Shown here: one piece after another, positions 34,593 through 46,139 of the stretch
Layout of the letters: the number at the start of each line of letters is the position of its first letter
Numbering within the stretch: position 1 is the first letter of the stretch
Assembly (NCBI GenBank): GCA_933207985.1
Contig: OW240913.1
Span: forward strand, 103,044,064-103,108,063
From: Pelobates cultripes
Taxonomy: Eukaryota > Chordata > Amphibia > Anura > Pelobatidae
Direction of reading: 5' to 3'
DNA length: 64,000 nucleotides
The notes under the pieces: generated by a model
Database searches by the model: none
Seen by the model: the letters and a program-made list of their open reading frames with translations, nothing else
Told to the model about the DNA's origin: nothing
Made by a program: the position numbers and the translations under genes

Positions 34593-35369
34593 CAGTCTGA
34601 TGTTTATCCTTGCCTTGTCTCCAGCACTGGTGTCTGGACTTTACCTGAGGCTGCTCCTGTCAATCTCAGTCCACCTGAAGCAGATGCCTAATTAACCAGG
34701 TATAAGACACTGCCTCTCCCTGAGGGCAGTGTCAGTTTATTGACTCTGGTTCCTGTGTTTGTGTTCATGATCCAGTGTCCTCCAGTCAGCTATTGACATT
34801 GATCATTGGTGGTACAGCAGGAGTGCTCAGGTGAGAACGGAAATACCTCTTTTCCCTTCCCTTTCCTCCTGGCAGTGGCAAGTCCTCACTTCCGTAAGTA
34901 GCCGAAGGAACTGCAGGAGAGCGTGCGGATACGAACCCCGTGCGACCTTCTGTATCTCTGGCTGCCTGCAGATTTTGCTGAAGTTCCCACACTGCTGGGC
35001 AAAGGGGTGAATTACAAGAGAGACACAGAGGAGATTCTAGATAAGACTAGAAGTGAACAAAGGGAGACATAAGAGGATAACAAAGTAAGTGTAGTGGGAG
35101 ATAAGAGGGCACAGGTGATGGATGGGGGAGAAAAGAGGAGAACAATTGTGTAAATCGGGGTGGAATAAGGGAACAGGTGATTTAAGGAGGAGAGAAAAGG
35201 GGTTCACTTGAGGGATGAGGCAAAGAAGAGGGGAACTGTGTTGTATTGACATAAAATACTGAGAGGATTCAGGAGCTTAACCAACATCTCTTTATTCTCA
35301 GTCTCTCCTTCACAACTGAACTATATCCTGTGACCTATTTCCTGTTCCAGGTTACATGACAAGATTTAA
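34593..35369. other. Intergenic stretch, nothing recognised
   Basis: 35050-35250 is purine-rich with loose GAGAAAAGAGG-type words but no regular unit. No exon is seen. Confidence 0.4.
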
Positions 35370-35660
35370 CCCCTTAAGGACCGAGGACGGTTCAGGATCG
35401 TCATCGGCATTTTTGAATTGCCAACTGCTGACGGTCCTGAACCGTGCTTACGGTAAGATGTACTTACCCGATCGCCGTCGTTCCCTGGCGGCGATCGGCG
35501 GTGCTCCTGGTGTGGGGAGACTGCCTGCAGCCCAGGCAGTCTCCCCGCGGCGAATAGGTGTCCATGTGTCTGCCTGCAGGGTGATCTCTTGTCTAGATGT
35601 TAATTTGGGCTGTGGAGTGTCGTTTTAAATATTATATATATATATATATATATATAACGT
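35370..35660. mobile_element. piggyBac-like fragment, left end only
   Basis: TTAA at 35366-35369 is followed by CCCCTTAAGGACCGAGGACG, close to the terminus of 32457-34453. An internal imperfect repeat of GACGGTTCAGGATCG with the reverse of GACGGTCCTGAACCGT forms a hairpin (about 35385-35446). It runs into a TA tract at 35635-35656 and no right end follows. Confidence 0.55.
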
Positions 35661-38623
35661 CGATTCCTTGCACTCCTGGCTCAAAAGGTATCTTTGCTGG
35701 GTGCTTAAACCCCAGGGTTCAATATGCAATAGGTACAATTAATAAGGGCTAGCACTAACGGTCTTGTAATTAAAGGTTTCTTCCTTTATTGAAAAATCAT
35801 GTGCGAATCAACATTTAAGTCCCTGTTAAGGACTTTCCTCAGGTCTATATCCTGAGGAAAGTCTCGGACCGGGACTGAAACGATAAAATAAAGTTGTGGG
35901 CATGTTCTGTAAATTAAATTATGCAAATCCTCAAACAATCCATGTTAATTCCAGGTTGTGAGGCAACAAAACACAAAAAATGCCAATGGGGGTGAATACT
36001 TTTGCAAGGCACTGTATATTTACTGTTCCTCGTTTTTCTCTCTATTTGTCACTTCTCATTTGATCCATGGGTAAAATCAACTTTTACTGTCTCTCCCTGA
36101 TCAGCAATTCTCTTTTTTTTTCCATCAAACATCTTTTTTTGGGTCGGATCTCCAAATCGGAAAAAAATTGCTTGGCTCATCCATTGTCCATTTTGTCTGT
36201 TTTCAACAAGATAACGATTGCCTAAAATTCAACCAAATAGCAACTTGGCAGCAATCAAATGCAAAAGTCTGCTAGCTATGCCTCTCCTGAGATTGAGCTC
36301 TGGATCCTTATCCTACTTTACCCCTTTGTGGGTTTTCTTACCCTCCCATCCTCTTTTTGTGTCACTTGTGGTCCTTTTGTGTCTGTTATGTCCCACCTTT
36401 GTATAACTTACCCCCTGTTGCTTCTTTTGCCTCTTTTATACCCCTTTAGGCCCTTTGTGTCTGTTATTCACCTGTTTTGTGTCTTTTTTTCTGGTCATTT
36501 GTGTCTTTTGCACCTCTTGTTTCCCCTTTTGTATATCTTACATACTTTTGTGCCTAAGATTTATCCTCTTTTGTGTATCTTATCTCCTTTTTTTCCCCTC
36601 TTGTCTGCCTTTTGTGTCTCTTTTCTCCCATACATTGCTTTATGTTTTTATTGTAGTAGGGCCTTGTGAGACAGAGAGGTAAAAGGAGAGACTAAATATC
36701 ATAACCCCACATTTTGTATTCTCAGCATGTTGTGATCAACTTCCTGTCAGACCAGGCTCCTCTATCCACTCCTATTTCTGTGCTCTGACCTTGACTAGGT
36801 CTAAGACCTGATATTTCCATTTTCTTTCTAAATCTTAAGTCGTATCACTCTACATTCCGATAATACACCATTTTATCTTTCCTACTATCTTGTTTGCTTG
36901 GGAATTGACAAATACTTTGCTGAAGGATCCAAACATTTGTGGTGAAAGGTTCCCTAGATTGATGTATACAATGACAGATTTAGAGATAATTATTAATGTG
37001 AATTATTATTGATATCAGATTGTCACATATAATCAACATAATGGAATCCAGTAGTGGTGAATCTCCAACAGGATAAAGTGTGCTCAGTGTCTTGGGCATA
37101 TTAGTGACAAATATTATAGCAGCTCTAAAACACGCGTGTGAGAATGACCTCTTGCCCACACACCAAAAAACTCAGCACAAATAATATAAGTGGTGAACTT
37201 ATATATAATAGGTGAAGTGCGTAGATAATACAGATAGTGAAATAATATGTATGTCTATATTAGAGTGTAGCCCATATAGGTAACAAATAAGTAAAAAAAC
37301 AAAAATGTAGATTATTGCATCAACATATATATAAAAAGATGTTAACTAGATTCACTCACATTATCTGGAGCCTAAATTAATTGGCTCTGTAATGAGTGCC
37401 TCTGTGCTCTTAAGGGCAGCAGCCTCTCTGGTAAAGATGTACTTCCAAATAGAACACAAAAACAAAAGAAAACAAGTAGTATAGTACTTTAAACTTTTTT
37501 TATTTTTTATTAATCTTTCTTTTATTTGCGGCATGTGAGAGGTACAGAGCATAGAAAGAATATAGGAGTCATGGCAGAGAAATGTACAAAGATATTGTGT
37601 AGCGTAGTACTTTAAAACCCAATCATCTGATTAAAAAAACCAATTTTGAGCTCACCTTAGTTAGAGCCTTAAGGTCTGAGGTAAAATAGCTTTGTGCCAA
37701 TTTTGAAGGGATGGCACTTAACCCCTAATAGGATTCCTGGAATTCGACAGGACACTAAGTACTATATATATATATATTGATTTATTGAAGACTCTATAAT
37801 AAACCAATAAACATACCCTATAAAATACGAGTATAAATAAAATCCAGTATTGCACTCGCTAGAAAATTTCTTGTAGTCGCCAAAACGCATTTCACTCATG
37901 TAATGAGCTCCCTCAGTCACCTGAGCCAGTTCTTCCCTTGGTTCACACCCAAATGTATGCACACACCTTAATGCACATTAAACTCATATGCTAATAAGAT
38001 ATAGAAAATCTTATATAAGAAAATCAGTTAATTAATAATAAAGAGGTTGACCTGGCAATCAATTCACCTGAATAGCATTTGCTATTAACTTGCTATTATA
38101 CAACATGGCATGTTGTTGAGCAATGATATCTCAATGTACAATCTTGTTTGAGTGTGAAAACTGCATAATAAACCATTTTGTAGTTAAATTTGCAGCCAAA
38201 AATTGGTTATTCCCAAAATACTGAGATTAAAAAAACCGGAATATTAAACTTTTGATATCATCGTTTACAGCGATTTGAACGGATCCATTTAGAGTCATAA
38301 ACAGGCTGTAGTATCAGCATGATTTAATCAAAAAAATTACACAAACGTCTGCAGAATTCAGACTATTGCTAACTGTGATCATGAATTTCCTTCTGCATAT
38401 TATAACTGCACTTGCGTATGACACCAGAATTTGTGAACTTGCACTAATTCTTGGATAGCTCCATGACCTATTTTATGTTTTATTGCATCCGGTTTGGCTG
38501 CTGAAATTTTGGCTGGCATTAAATATAGCTGGAATTAGTAAAAGAAAATTACCCCCCCAAAATTTTTTTTCGGTTGGAAGAATTAAAACAAGGGCTATAT
38601 TTCTAAAAATTCTCTACTATGTA
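35661..38623. other. Intergenic stretch with a short hairpin repeat, no gene
   Basis: GACTTTCCTCAGG at 35831-35843 pairs perfectly with CCTGAGGAAAGTC at 35851-35863, part of a dispersed repeat with CGGGACTGAAACG. 36280-36660 is rich in CTTTTGTGTC words, giving low-complexity open frames. 37750-37960 resembles another short repeat. No exon is recognised. Confidence 0.45.
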
Positions 38624-40160
38624 CACTGTACAATTATAAACGCAACACTTTTGTTTTGCCCCAATTTTTCATTAACTGAACTCAAAGATCTAAGACTTTG
38701 TCTTTGTGCACAAAAGGCCTATTTCTCTCAAATATTGTTCACAAATCTGTGTTAGTGAATACTTCTCTTTTGCCGAGACAATCCATCCACCTCACAGGTG
38801 TGGCATATCAAGATGCTGATTAGACAGCATGATTATTGCACAAGTGTGCCTTAGGCTAGCCACAATAAAAGGCCTCTCTAAAATATGCAGTTTTACTGTA
38901 TTGGGGGGTATGAAAACCAGTCAGTATCTGGTGTGACCACCATTTGCCTCACGCAGTGCAACACATCTCCTTCACATAGACTTGGTCATGTTGTTGATTT
39001 TGGCCTGTGGAATGTTGGTGCTCTTCAATGGCTGTGCGAAGTTGCTGGATATTGGCAGGACCTGGAACACGCTGTCATATACGCCGATCCAGAGCACCCC
39101 AAACATGCTCAATCGGTGAAATGACAGGTGAGTATGCTGGCCATGCAACAACTGGGATGTTTTTAGTTTCCAGGAATTCTGTACAGATCCTTGCAATGTG
39201 GGGCTGTGCATTATCATGCTGCAACACGAGGTAATGGTCATGGATGAATGGCACAACAATGGGCATCAGGATCTCGTCACGGTATCTCTGTGCATTCAAA
39301 ATGCCATCAATAAAATGCACTTGTGTTCGTTGTCCATAACATACGCCTGTCCATACCATAACCCCACCTCCACCATGGTCCACTCAATCCACAATGTTGA
39401 CATCAGCAAACCACTAACACATGACGCCATACACGTTGTCTGCCATCTGCCCTGTACAGTGAAAACCGGGATTCATCCGTGAAGAGAACACCTCTCCAAA
39501 GTGCCAGATGCCATTGAATGTGAGCATTTGCCCACTCAAGTTGGTTACGACAACGAACTGCAGTCAGGTTGAGACCCCGATGAGGACGACGAACATGCAG
39601 ATAAGCTTCCCTGAGACGGTTTCTGACAGTTTGTGCAGAAATTCTTTGGTTATGCAAACCGATTGTTGCAGCAGCTGTCCAGGTGGCTGGTCTTGGACGA
39701 TTTTGGAGGTGAAGATGCTGGATGTCCTGGGCTGGTGTGGTTACATATGGTCTGTGGATGTGAGGCCAAATTCTCTGAAACACCTTTGGAGACAGCTTAT
39801 GGTAGGGAAATTAACATTCAATTAGCTGGCAACAGCTCTGGTGGACATTCCTGCAGTCAGCATGCCAATTGCACACTCCCTTTAAAACTTGCAACATCTG
39901 TGGCATTGTGCTGTGTGATAAAACTGCACATTTTAGAGAGGCCTTTTATTGTGGTCAGCCTAAGGCACACCTGTGCAATTATCATGCTGTCTAATCAGCA
40001 TCCTGATATGCCACACCTGTGAGGTGGATGGATTATCTCGGCAAAGGAGAACTGCTCAGCAACAAAGATTTAGACAGATTTGTGAACAATATTTGGGAGA
40101 AATAGACCTTTTGTGTACATAGAAATAGTCTTAGTCTTGTGTTTCTAATTTTGCTCAGTG
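38624..40160 (-). mobile_element. Tc1-like transposon, 1.54 kb, long inverted ends, TA target
   Basis: TA precedes CACTG at the left, and the right side ends CAGTG before TA. The two ends are inverted copies for about 250 bp: words such as ACAATAAAAGGCCTCTC, ACCTCACAGGTGTGGCATAT and CTGATTAGACAGCATGAT recur inverted. A broken minus-strand transposase lies between. Full-length structure with decayed coding sequence. Confidence 0.92.
39075..39783 (-). pseudogene. Tc1-like transposase (DD34E), frame-broken
   Basis: One frame (39783-39403) carries the DNA-binding region's second half (PRPATWTAAATIGLHNQRIS, then TVRNRLREAYLHVRRP) and the first catalytic aspartate in LFTDESRFSL. A second frame (39383-39075) carries GGGVMVWTGVCYG, the second aspartate in VLQHDNAQPHIAR, and the glutamate in SPIEHVWGALDRRI. 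There are 34 residues between D and E, so the motif is DD34E. A frame change at about 39385-39405 separates the halves, and the N-terminal helix-turn-helix is not in an open frame. The copy should be inactive. Confidence 0.9.
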
Positions 40161-40487
40161 TATATAAAAGATTTTTAATTGCTGAGAATTAATTTAAAAT
40201 AATGAGAAATTATTGAGCAATATATTATACACACGTACATGCTGTGTACATAGAAAATGATGGAAGAAAATCCCAGCTCTGTTCTAGTGTGCAATGGAGG
40301 AGCATCGGAGCCCAGGTTTTTGCTGCAAAAAGCAGACAAGTATTCCAAGTGCAAGTACTTACTTATATTCAGTTTTGTATTATCTCAATATTAAATCAAT
40401 TGTGAAATTCCTTTACACATTGACAAAATAATGAATTTCTTATTTTTGGATTTTTTTATTATTTGGGGTTTTATGATTTTATTCTGG
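40161..40487. other. Intergenic stretch, nothing recognised
   Basis: AT-rich sequence between the Tc1 element and the next CR1 fragment. Confidence 0.4.
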
Positions 40488-40840
40488 GACAGGGGGGATA
40501 TGATAAAAACATTTAAATACATAAAGGGAATCAACACAGTAAAGGAGGAGACCATATTTAAAAGAAGAAAAACTTAGAAGAGAACATAGTCTTAAATTAG
40601 AGGGGCAAAGGTTTAAAAATAATATCAGGAAGTATTACTTTACTGAGAGGATAGTGGATGCATGGAATAGCCTTCCAGCTGAAGTGGTAGAGGTTAACAC
40701 AGTGAAGGAGTTTAAGCATGCGTGGGATAGGCAAAAGGCTATCCTAACTATAAGATAAAGCCAGGGACTAATGGAAGTATTTAGAAAATATATGGGCCGA
40801 ATGGTTCTTATCTGCCGTCACATTCTATGTTTCTATGTTT
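40488..40840 (+). mobile_element. CR1-like LINE 3' fragment
   Basis: It reads GGGATATGATAAAAACATTT, then the decayed equivalent of YYFTERxVDAWNSLPAEVVE (TATTACTTTACTGAGAGG), and ends ATGGGCCGAATGGTTCTTAT and CTGCCGTCACATTCTATG. Same family as 29143-30020, opposite orientation, 5'-truncated. Confidence 0.85.
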
Positions 40841-41111
40841 TTCACATGTAGAACTGTCAAACAGGAAACAATAATTGTTGGCTTTTATTGCTGTCATTTT
40901 CTAACCCACGTAATCGCTACGATGTTCTTTTTATGCATGGTGCTAGAATGGAAAGGTTCTGTAATGTGAGTCTTAAATTTCGGAATGGAAAATAATATAA
41001 AAGGACATAAATAGAAATCGCAGATATATAGAACAGAATAAGAAAAGTGAGTAGTGTGGTACACTTGTTCACTATGCAATATTATCCGGATCTCATTCAC
41101 CACTAGGGCCA
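40841..41111. other. Intergenic stretch, nothing recognised
   Basis: Short AT-rich sequence with no supported feature. Confidence 0.4.
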
Positions 41112-42065
41112 CCAGGGTGGAACCCATCCCCTCCCCCCACCCCCCCTCAGACTAATGGTAAGAAGGGAGGGGGATACAATGCCTGTTTATTTTATTTTTA
41201 TTTTCCCCCAACCCACAATCCCTCCATACACATACGGCACTTTAACACACACATCACCCTCACACAGCACCCTAACAAACACACACACAATAACAGCACC
41301 TGAACACACACAAACAGCACCCCTCACACACACATTGCACAACTCACACACAGCACTCTCACACACACACACACACACTGCACACCTCACACGCACTATC
41401 CTCACCCGCACACAGCATCCTCACAGCACACACACTCACTAGATCTCCTATACATAGTCTGGGTCCTTAAAACATACACTAGATCCCCTACACATACACT
41501 ATATTTTTGACATACACACTAGATTCCTTGTAAGCAAACAAACACACACTCTCTACAACCCCTACACACACTGTATCACCTATACACACTACAGCCCATA
41601 TGCACACACTGGCTACATCCCCTATACACGCACTCCCTACAGCAACTAGACACACATACATTACATTACACTTGGTTTATGAAACCAATTCATAAACACA
41701 AAACCACACCACAATCAGCTCACTCTATACACAATCCCATAAGCAGGCTCCAAACACATGCACATTACTCTTTCCTGGCATTTTTGTCTTCTGTTATCTC
41801 ATTGATGGAGACATGTTTCAAGCAAACGCTATGCAAGCATGTTATTAAATGTGCAGAACAAATACCTTTTTCTCATGCTAGAGCTCTTTAGCAGAGCTCT
41901 GCGCATGGTCTGCCCTGGAAGAGCATTGAACCAACATGTTCACTTTGAGATGGGGTGTGCATGTCATTGTGGATGACAAAACACCCTATCTGCCCCCCCT
42001 CTTTTTCACTGGTCTGCTGTGATTAAAAATGCTCGGGACAAATTTTTTTTCCCAGTCCGGCCCTG
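41112..42065. mobile_element. hAT element related to 18287-20420, reverse orientation
   Basis: The right end on the opposite strand is CAGGGCCGGACTGGG, identical to the left end of 18287-20420. The adjacent sequence (AGAGCTCT, GAACCAACATG, GATGACAAAACACCC) matches that element's left arm inverted. The interior has the same order: array of ACACAC words (41220-41680), A/T tract (about 41185-41207), GC-rich module whose reverse reads CCCTGGTGGCCCTAGTGGTG. The left border is uncertain and no 8-bp duplication was found, so one end is probably deleted. Confidence 0.65.
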
Positions 42066-44361
42066 TGGTTATGGTTCCTGGACTCCTTGGGTGCCAGGTC
42101 CTGCATCAATGCTAAAAGGTTTACTCATCATCTAGGAGAGAATTTGGATTCAAGCAGCCTACAGCCTGACCTCCAATCACAATATGGCAAATGTGAAGCT
42201 GTGCTTCTGCCTTACACCATATCAATTCATTGAGGCAGGGACTGGCTGAGAATGCTCAGCCAATGCCCTCTGCTTATCAGTTCCTGCTACCCTCCTTTAT
42301 ACCATGGTATAAAGTAAAGCCATTTTGTCAGTGGAGGCCAGGAGGATTGCTGACAGGGACTCCTCTATTTCAACTTCCATTTCCACATAAAGAATACATC
42401 TTGCTTACTTGAGTCCTGCCAGAAGAATGGGGGAGATACATTCTGTGAATGAGTGACATCAGACCAGTTCCAGGAGCAGACAGAGGTTGTGTAAGGTCTA
42501 TACTCAGATCTAGAATTTGACATACACTGTAGAGCCTGTAGAGTTAGTTTAAATCAATAAAGAATCGGTTTCCTGCAAAGAAACATGATGAAGAAGGGAG
42601 ACCCACTGGGATTAGCTGAAATGCTGATTATTAGACTTCACTGCGTTTGTACATTCTCAGAGTTCTCTGTTATACCAAAGGGTAATCCTGTGGGCACTGT
42701 GCCTAGAGTATATTAGCTACACCATGCTAACGAGGTCCAAGGAAGACCAAACAATCATCCGGGGTTCCAGTATCTCTTGTGCACCAACATGTCAGATTCC
42801 AGATCTGGACTGTGCTTATGGGTGGGATCATTCTGATTTGCCAATGGTATAGGTTCTCTCTGTTATGGCACGTAAGTGAGTAAGAACATTTTTGACACCT
42901 GAGCAGTGACTAACTGATAGCCACGCTATTGAGTTTGTGCCCTTTCTCAGAGTGCTCATATTCTCTGTTTCTGCTTAACTATCACTAGTAATCTCATTTC
43001 TTAGATTGTTGAGGACTATAGGGAGACAAAACAAGGCAAAAACAGGTGCTATTCACTGAGTGCTAAATAAGGAGCAATCGTCATGGAAACCAAAAGAATA
43101 TAACTCATTGCTTAGCATTTTGTAACCAAAAATAGAACCTTGCTTTGATAAATGTTCAGTTTCCTGTGATGTACTTTATTGTGAAATGGGTGGGCATGTA
43201 AAATGAGCAGATGTATAAAGGAAGGGTATCTAGATGTGGATAAGGAAGAGCAGTATAACATTTGTAAAGCACCCAGATATCAATAACTGTTGTCCCTCCC
43301 TTGTTCCTGCTACAGAGGCAAGTTACATTGGCATAATCAGCCACTAATATCACTCAGTGCACCGATGGGTCCATAGCCAGCCCCCCAATCTCTGCCAGTA
43401 TTTTAACAATCTAATTTATTTTGTAGATTAAGCAATGCTGTTTGCTCCCTGAGAATCACTATATTTCTCTACAATCATTAAAGGTCACAGATAAGGGGCT
43501 CTTCTATTGACACTATAACACATTTGCAGCAAGATAACGGATTGTGACAGATGGCAATCACTTGAGTAATTTAAAATGGGTGTGAGTGGGAGTGACTGGA
43601 GTGGGCGCTAAATAGGCACAACGGATTAGAAGAATGTCCAAAATGAGAGATTCAAGATTTTTTTTTTTTATATTTATTTATGAAGTAACAATAAATTCTG
43701 CTGTGCAGTACAATTTCATCTCTGTATAATAGCTCGATATGGTAACGTGCTGAGTTCTTCTCTTCTAAGTGGACCTGTTTTCTATGTTAAAGAAATTATA
43801 TGTGCATATTTTATTTAATTAGTAATTCAACACTAAAACTGCCAGCATTACACCTGTGAGTTTCCAAATATTACACCAGCATTTGATATGCAGATATATA
43901 AATATCAAAACTGACAAGGCTTCAATGTGAAAGAAGTACCAGCTGTCAGACACCAAAGAAAGTGGTGCATCCAAAGTATGTAACATGCCTCTATGACCTG
44001 ATGAGCTATAAATTGGGATCCAGCCTGTGCGTGTTACATTCATTTAGACTGGGGCTGGACAAAATGTAGATGTTGTAGAACTGCTACATCCATGATGCTT
44101 TGCCATCATGGCAGTTGAAGTTTTAGATTAGAACATCTGGGATCTACCGTTTGGCCAGTCGTGCCTAGTCAAATAATAGACTGTGCATTCTGAAAACTTT
44201 GCATTGTGTTATGTCAAATTTGTAGTTAGAGACTAATTCAGATTATAAGACCGGAGAGAGTTATAGTCTAAGTACATCATCAATTGGGGCAAAAAAAGTC
44301 ACAGTGGAAAAATATTCTTTTGGAAAAGTTTGGCTGAAATAGATTGGAGTACTTGTCCCCA
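42066..44361. other. Intergenic stretch, no gene recognised
   Basis: Mostly unique AT-rich DNA. No exon, RNA gene or clear transposon end was found on either strand. Confidence 0.45.
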
Positions 44362-44430
44362 GCATATTATTATTATTTTATTATTTATATAGCGCCATCA
44401 GATTCCGTAGCGCTGTACAAAGGATACATA
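44362..44430 (-). repeat. LINE tail with GGCGCTATATAAAT (reverse)
   Basis: ATTTATATAGCGCC, then GATTCCGTAGCGCTGTACAA, preceded by ATTATTATTATT. It is the reverse complement of the tail at 683-842. Confidence 0.6.
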
Positions 44431-44687
44431 CATACACCCAAATAACATGGATACCACAATATGTGCAGCCAAACACTAACCCTAAATGCAGAATTACCCT
44501 ACATTGTCCACTAATGTGGATAATTCCCTCACAGGTGTCAGGGTTATGAGTACACTGATTCTATGTGTAACCCTAGCTTTAAAGTCACCCCATAAAGCTA
44601 AAGCAGTGGTGTTCCATTGCAGAGTCGTGACAAGAAAAGTACTATCAGAGGTGAATGACTTAGGCAGTCAGGGCATTGGGAATCATG

Positions 44688-44925
44688 TTCACGCATGCAT
44701 CAGGAAGTATTACTTTACTGAGAGGGGAGTGGATGCATGGATTAGCTTCCAGCTAAAGTGGTGGAGGTTCACACAGTGAGGGAGTTTAAACATGCATGAG
44801 ATATACTTAAGGCTAGTCTAGCTATAAGATAAAGCCAGGGACTAAATGGAAGTATTTAGAAAATTTTGCAGACTAGATGGCATGAATTTTTCTTCTTTGC
44901 CGTCACATTGTATGTATCTATAAGG
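44688..44925 (+). mobile_element. CR1-like LINE 3' fragment
   Basis: AGGAAGTATTACTTTACTGA, then AGCCAGGGACTAAATGGAAG and GCCGTCACATTGTATG. A more diverged copy of the CR1 tail at 40488-40840. Confidence 0.75.
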
Positions 44926-45207
44926 GCACAGAATAAACCAGTCCAAATTTTAGAACAAAAACCTTTATCCAATTTCTTACTACATGCATCCCTTGTACAC
45001 AGCATGATATCCTCTCATCTATTTCTCAAATTTTTGTCCCTTTCTTCATCTCCTTTCTTTCTTTCCTCCTGCCTCGCTGCCCTCTAAGAAGCCATATCCA
45101 TTTGTGTGTGAAAGCCCTGCTCCTGGCTCCAACATTGAGCAGGGCCCTCAACCCCTCTGTTCCTGTGCGTCCATTTGTCTGGTTACAATTACATGTCTGT
45201 TAGTCCA

Positions 45208-45256
45208 CCCATTGTACAGCGCTACGGAATTTGCTGGCGCTATATAAATAATAACC
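45208..45256 (+). repeat. LINE tail with GGCGCTATATAAAT
   Basis: TTGTACAGCGCTACGGAATT followed by TGCTGGCGCTATATAAATAA; third copy of this tail in the window. Confidence 0.6.
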
Positions 45257-45294
45257 ATTGGCTGGACCTCCCTAGCGCGCTGAAGCAGAAATAA

Positions 45295-45530
45295 ATGTAC
45301 GCACACATCCACACATTCCCAGTCACGTATATTTCCACATATACACACACACACATATATACACACACACTTGCACATACAGAAAAACACTGCCACAAAC
45401 ACACTTAGATGCACAACACCACATATAAGAAACACAGATTGCACAGTGCCACATAGCTACACATACACAGATGCACACTGATGCACACATACACATTGCC
45501 AGACATATAAAAATGCTGACACACACAGAT
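45295..45530. repeat. Degenerate CACA-rich minisatellite
   Basis: ACACACAC runs alternate with words such as ATGCACA, TTGCACATAC and TGCCACA. No clean unit. The open frames across it are artefacts. Confidence 0.7.
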
Positions 45531-46139
45531 ACTGACAATAATATTATACTCAGCTGAGCTCTGTCTTAGCCACCCTATTCTCTGCCTGCCTTTGTGAGGG
45601 AGGAGGGAGACTTTCCTGGGATCCAACTGGGTAGATAGATGCTTACCAAGAAGTGCATTGCGCAGGGCTTCTCTTTACTCCTTGAGCTGGGAAGAAGTGA
45701 TCTGACAACTTCCTCCCACTGATGCTGTGCAGGAGAGGAGCCCGTAAAGGGACTTCCTCAGGCTGAAGTTCACAATATATCTCAGAAACTGGACTGCTCA
45801 GCACTCTACTCACACCAGCCGGCCTGGGCCCCTTACATATATGGCTTGTACCAGCTACTGACAGTCCTGCTCCTATGTTTGGACTAGCCAGGAGAAGTAG
45901 ATAAGGAGCCAAAGTGAGCAGATTGTTATTATGTTAATGTGCTTTAGCTCTGTAGGTTTTGACACATAGGAGTGTAATGGTTTCCATTATACCGTTGACA
46001 CATAGTAGTACATGAGTACTAGTATGACAATATTAAACTATAATACAACATTTGGTTATCAAATATTAAATGTGTCACAGTTAGACCATCACCTGGAATA
46101 ACTTTGTTGCAATTTCTGTTGATGTCGTTCCGAATAAAT
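45531..46139. other. Intergenic stretch, nothing recognised
   Basis: No exon or transposon end is supported here. Confidence 0.4.
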
